A DNA stretch of 7,704 bases. It comes from Bacillota bacterium (GTDB lineage: Bacteria; Bacillota; Clostridia; Peptostreptococcales; Anaerovoracaceae). The notes below the pieces were generated by a model. It saw nothing but the letters and a program-made list of their open reading frames with translations. It did no database searches and was not told where the DNA came from. The translations under genes were made by a program, and so were the position numbers. Of this stretch, positions 7,562-7,704 are shown piece after piece (the stretch's first letter is position 1; the number at the start of each line of letters is the position of its first letter). The stretch covers positions 1 through 7,704 of the forward strand of contig JAUNBO010000088.1 in NCBI GenBank assembly GCA_030527065.1, read 5' to 3'.

Positions 7562-7575
7562 CTTTTTATAAAAAG
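7562..7575. repeat. 14-bp perfect palindrome in the ord leader
   Basis: CTTTTTATAAAAAG is identical on both strands. It lies between the candidate promoter and the ord ribosome site, about 23 bases before the ATG. It could be part of an operator or simply AT-rich leader sequence. Confidence 0.4.
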
Positions 7576-7589
7576 GATTTCTCACTATT

Positions 7590-7606
7590 TTATACATTAT
7601 GTATAA
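7590..7606. promoter_or_regulatory. Possible operator: 17-bp palindrome over the -10 region
   Basis: TTATACAT and ATGTATAA (minus strand) form a perfect 8-bp inverted repeat around one central base. It covers the proposed -10 box, the usual place for a repressor site. No regulator gene is in the window, so its ligand and family are unknown; the function is inferred only from symmetry and position. Confidence 0.45.
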
Positions 7607-7624
7607 GCAACTCCCGTGCCACAA
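7596..7624 (-). promoter_or_regulatory. ord: Candidate sigma-A-type promoter of the ornithine operon
   Basis: On the minus strand TTGTGG (7619-7624; weak -35, 3 of 6 consensus bases) is separated by exactly 17 bases from CATAAT (7596-7601; -10, 5 of 6). It lies downstream of the terminator-like hairpin at 7636-7665 and would start transcription near 7589, leaving a leader of about 50 bases. The nearby TATAAAAT is an alternative -10 but lacks a good -35 at the proper distance. Confidence 0.45.
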
Positions 7625-7635
7625 AAAAGGGCATT

Positions 7636-7665
7636 GAAAAACCGCCATTTTAAGAAAATGACGGT
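7636..7665 (-). terminator. Terminator-like hairpin upstream of ord
   Basis: On the minus strand ACCGTCATTTT / AAAATGGCGGT (loop CTT, 11-bp stem with one G-T type pair) is followed by TTTTC. This would end transcription of a minus-strand gene lying to the right of the window, insulating the ornithine operon from it. On the plus strand no T run follows. The tail is short, so the call is moderate. Confidence 0.5.
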
Positions 7666-7704
7666 GAAAAAACACTCTTATTGTGCAAAACCATTTGCGC
7701 TTAC

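Noticed and set aside
6430..7653. A 407-codon plus-strand frame opposite ord, also crossing the promoter region
   Set aside because: It is antisense to a clear dehydrogenase gene, has a His/Gly/Asp-rich composition and no recognised motifs, and runs through the control region.
7681..7700. Imperfect inverted repeat GTGCAAA...TTTGCGC at the right edge
   Set aside because: Only 7 bp with one mismatch and cut off by the window end; no T run or context supports a function.
7540..7704. Possible cobalamin riboswitch ahead of a B12-dependent pathway
   Set aside because: The leader after the proposed start is only about 50 bases and AT-rich, and I see no B12-box-like sequence in the region.

Overview
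The window holds one complete catabolic operon on the minus strand, read right to left from about 7540 to 697, and the 3' part of an unrelated membrane peptidase gene on the plus strand at the left edge. The operon encodes the oxidative branch of anaerobic ornithine fermentation (Stickland-type metabolism): ord, ortA, ortB, oraS, oraE and a GlmL/MutL-family gene.

Layout, left to right: 1-678 (+) is a YugP-type zinc metallopeptidase lacking its first few codons. An intrinsic terminator for it lies at 719-746, inside the 3' end of the convergent gene. 697-2055 (-) is a GlmL/MutL-like ATPase, the likely reactivating chaperone. 2114-4333 (-) is oraE and 4330-4701 (-) is oraS, the two subunits of adenosylcobalamin/PLP-dependent D-ornithine 4,5-aminomutase. 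4698-6104 (-) is ortB and 6101-6403 (-) is ortA, the two subunits of 2-amino-4-oxopentanoate thiolase. 6481-7539 (-) is ord, 2,4-diaminopentanoate dehydrogenase. 7540-7704 is an AT-rich control region with a candidate promoter, two palindromes and a terminator-like hairpin that probably closes a gene outside the window.

How the genes work together (known for this pathway in Clostridium sticklandii and relatives): D-ornithine is rearranged by OraS/OraE to 2,4-diaminopentanoate. Ord oxidises this to 2-amino-4-oxopentanoate with release of ammonia. OrtA/OrtB cleave that with CoA to acetyl-CoA and D-alanine. The ornithine racemase (Orr) that normally supplies D-ornithine is not in the window. The GlmL-like protein probably keeps the B12 mutase active. 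Three junctions (ortA-ortB, ortB-oraS, oraS-oraE) are 4-base ATGA overlaps, implying translational coupling. The only gaps are ord-ortA (77 bases) and oraE-glmL-like (58 bases), and both are very GC-rich.

Organism: coding DNA is GC-rich, Shine-Dalgarno sequences are strong (GGAGG types), the promoter region is AT-rich, and the pathway is typical of strict anaerobes that ferment amino acids. A high-GC member of the Clostridia (Bacillota) fits best; Synergistota is a reasonable alternative. The sequence alone does not settle this. I see no mobile elements, CRISPR array, tRNA or rRNA, and no clearly undescribed multi-gene system. The less ordinary points are the reactivase in the operon, the missing racemase, the embedded terminator, the palindromic promoter and a marked context bias in isoleucine codons.
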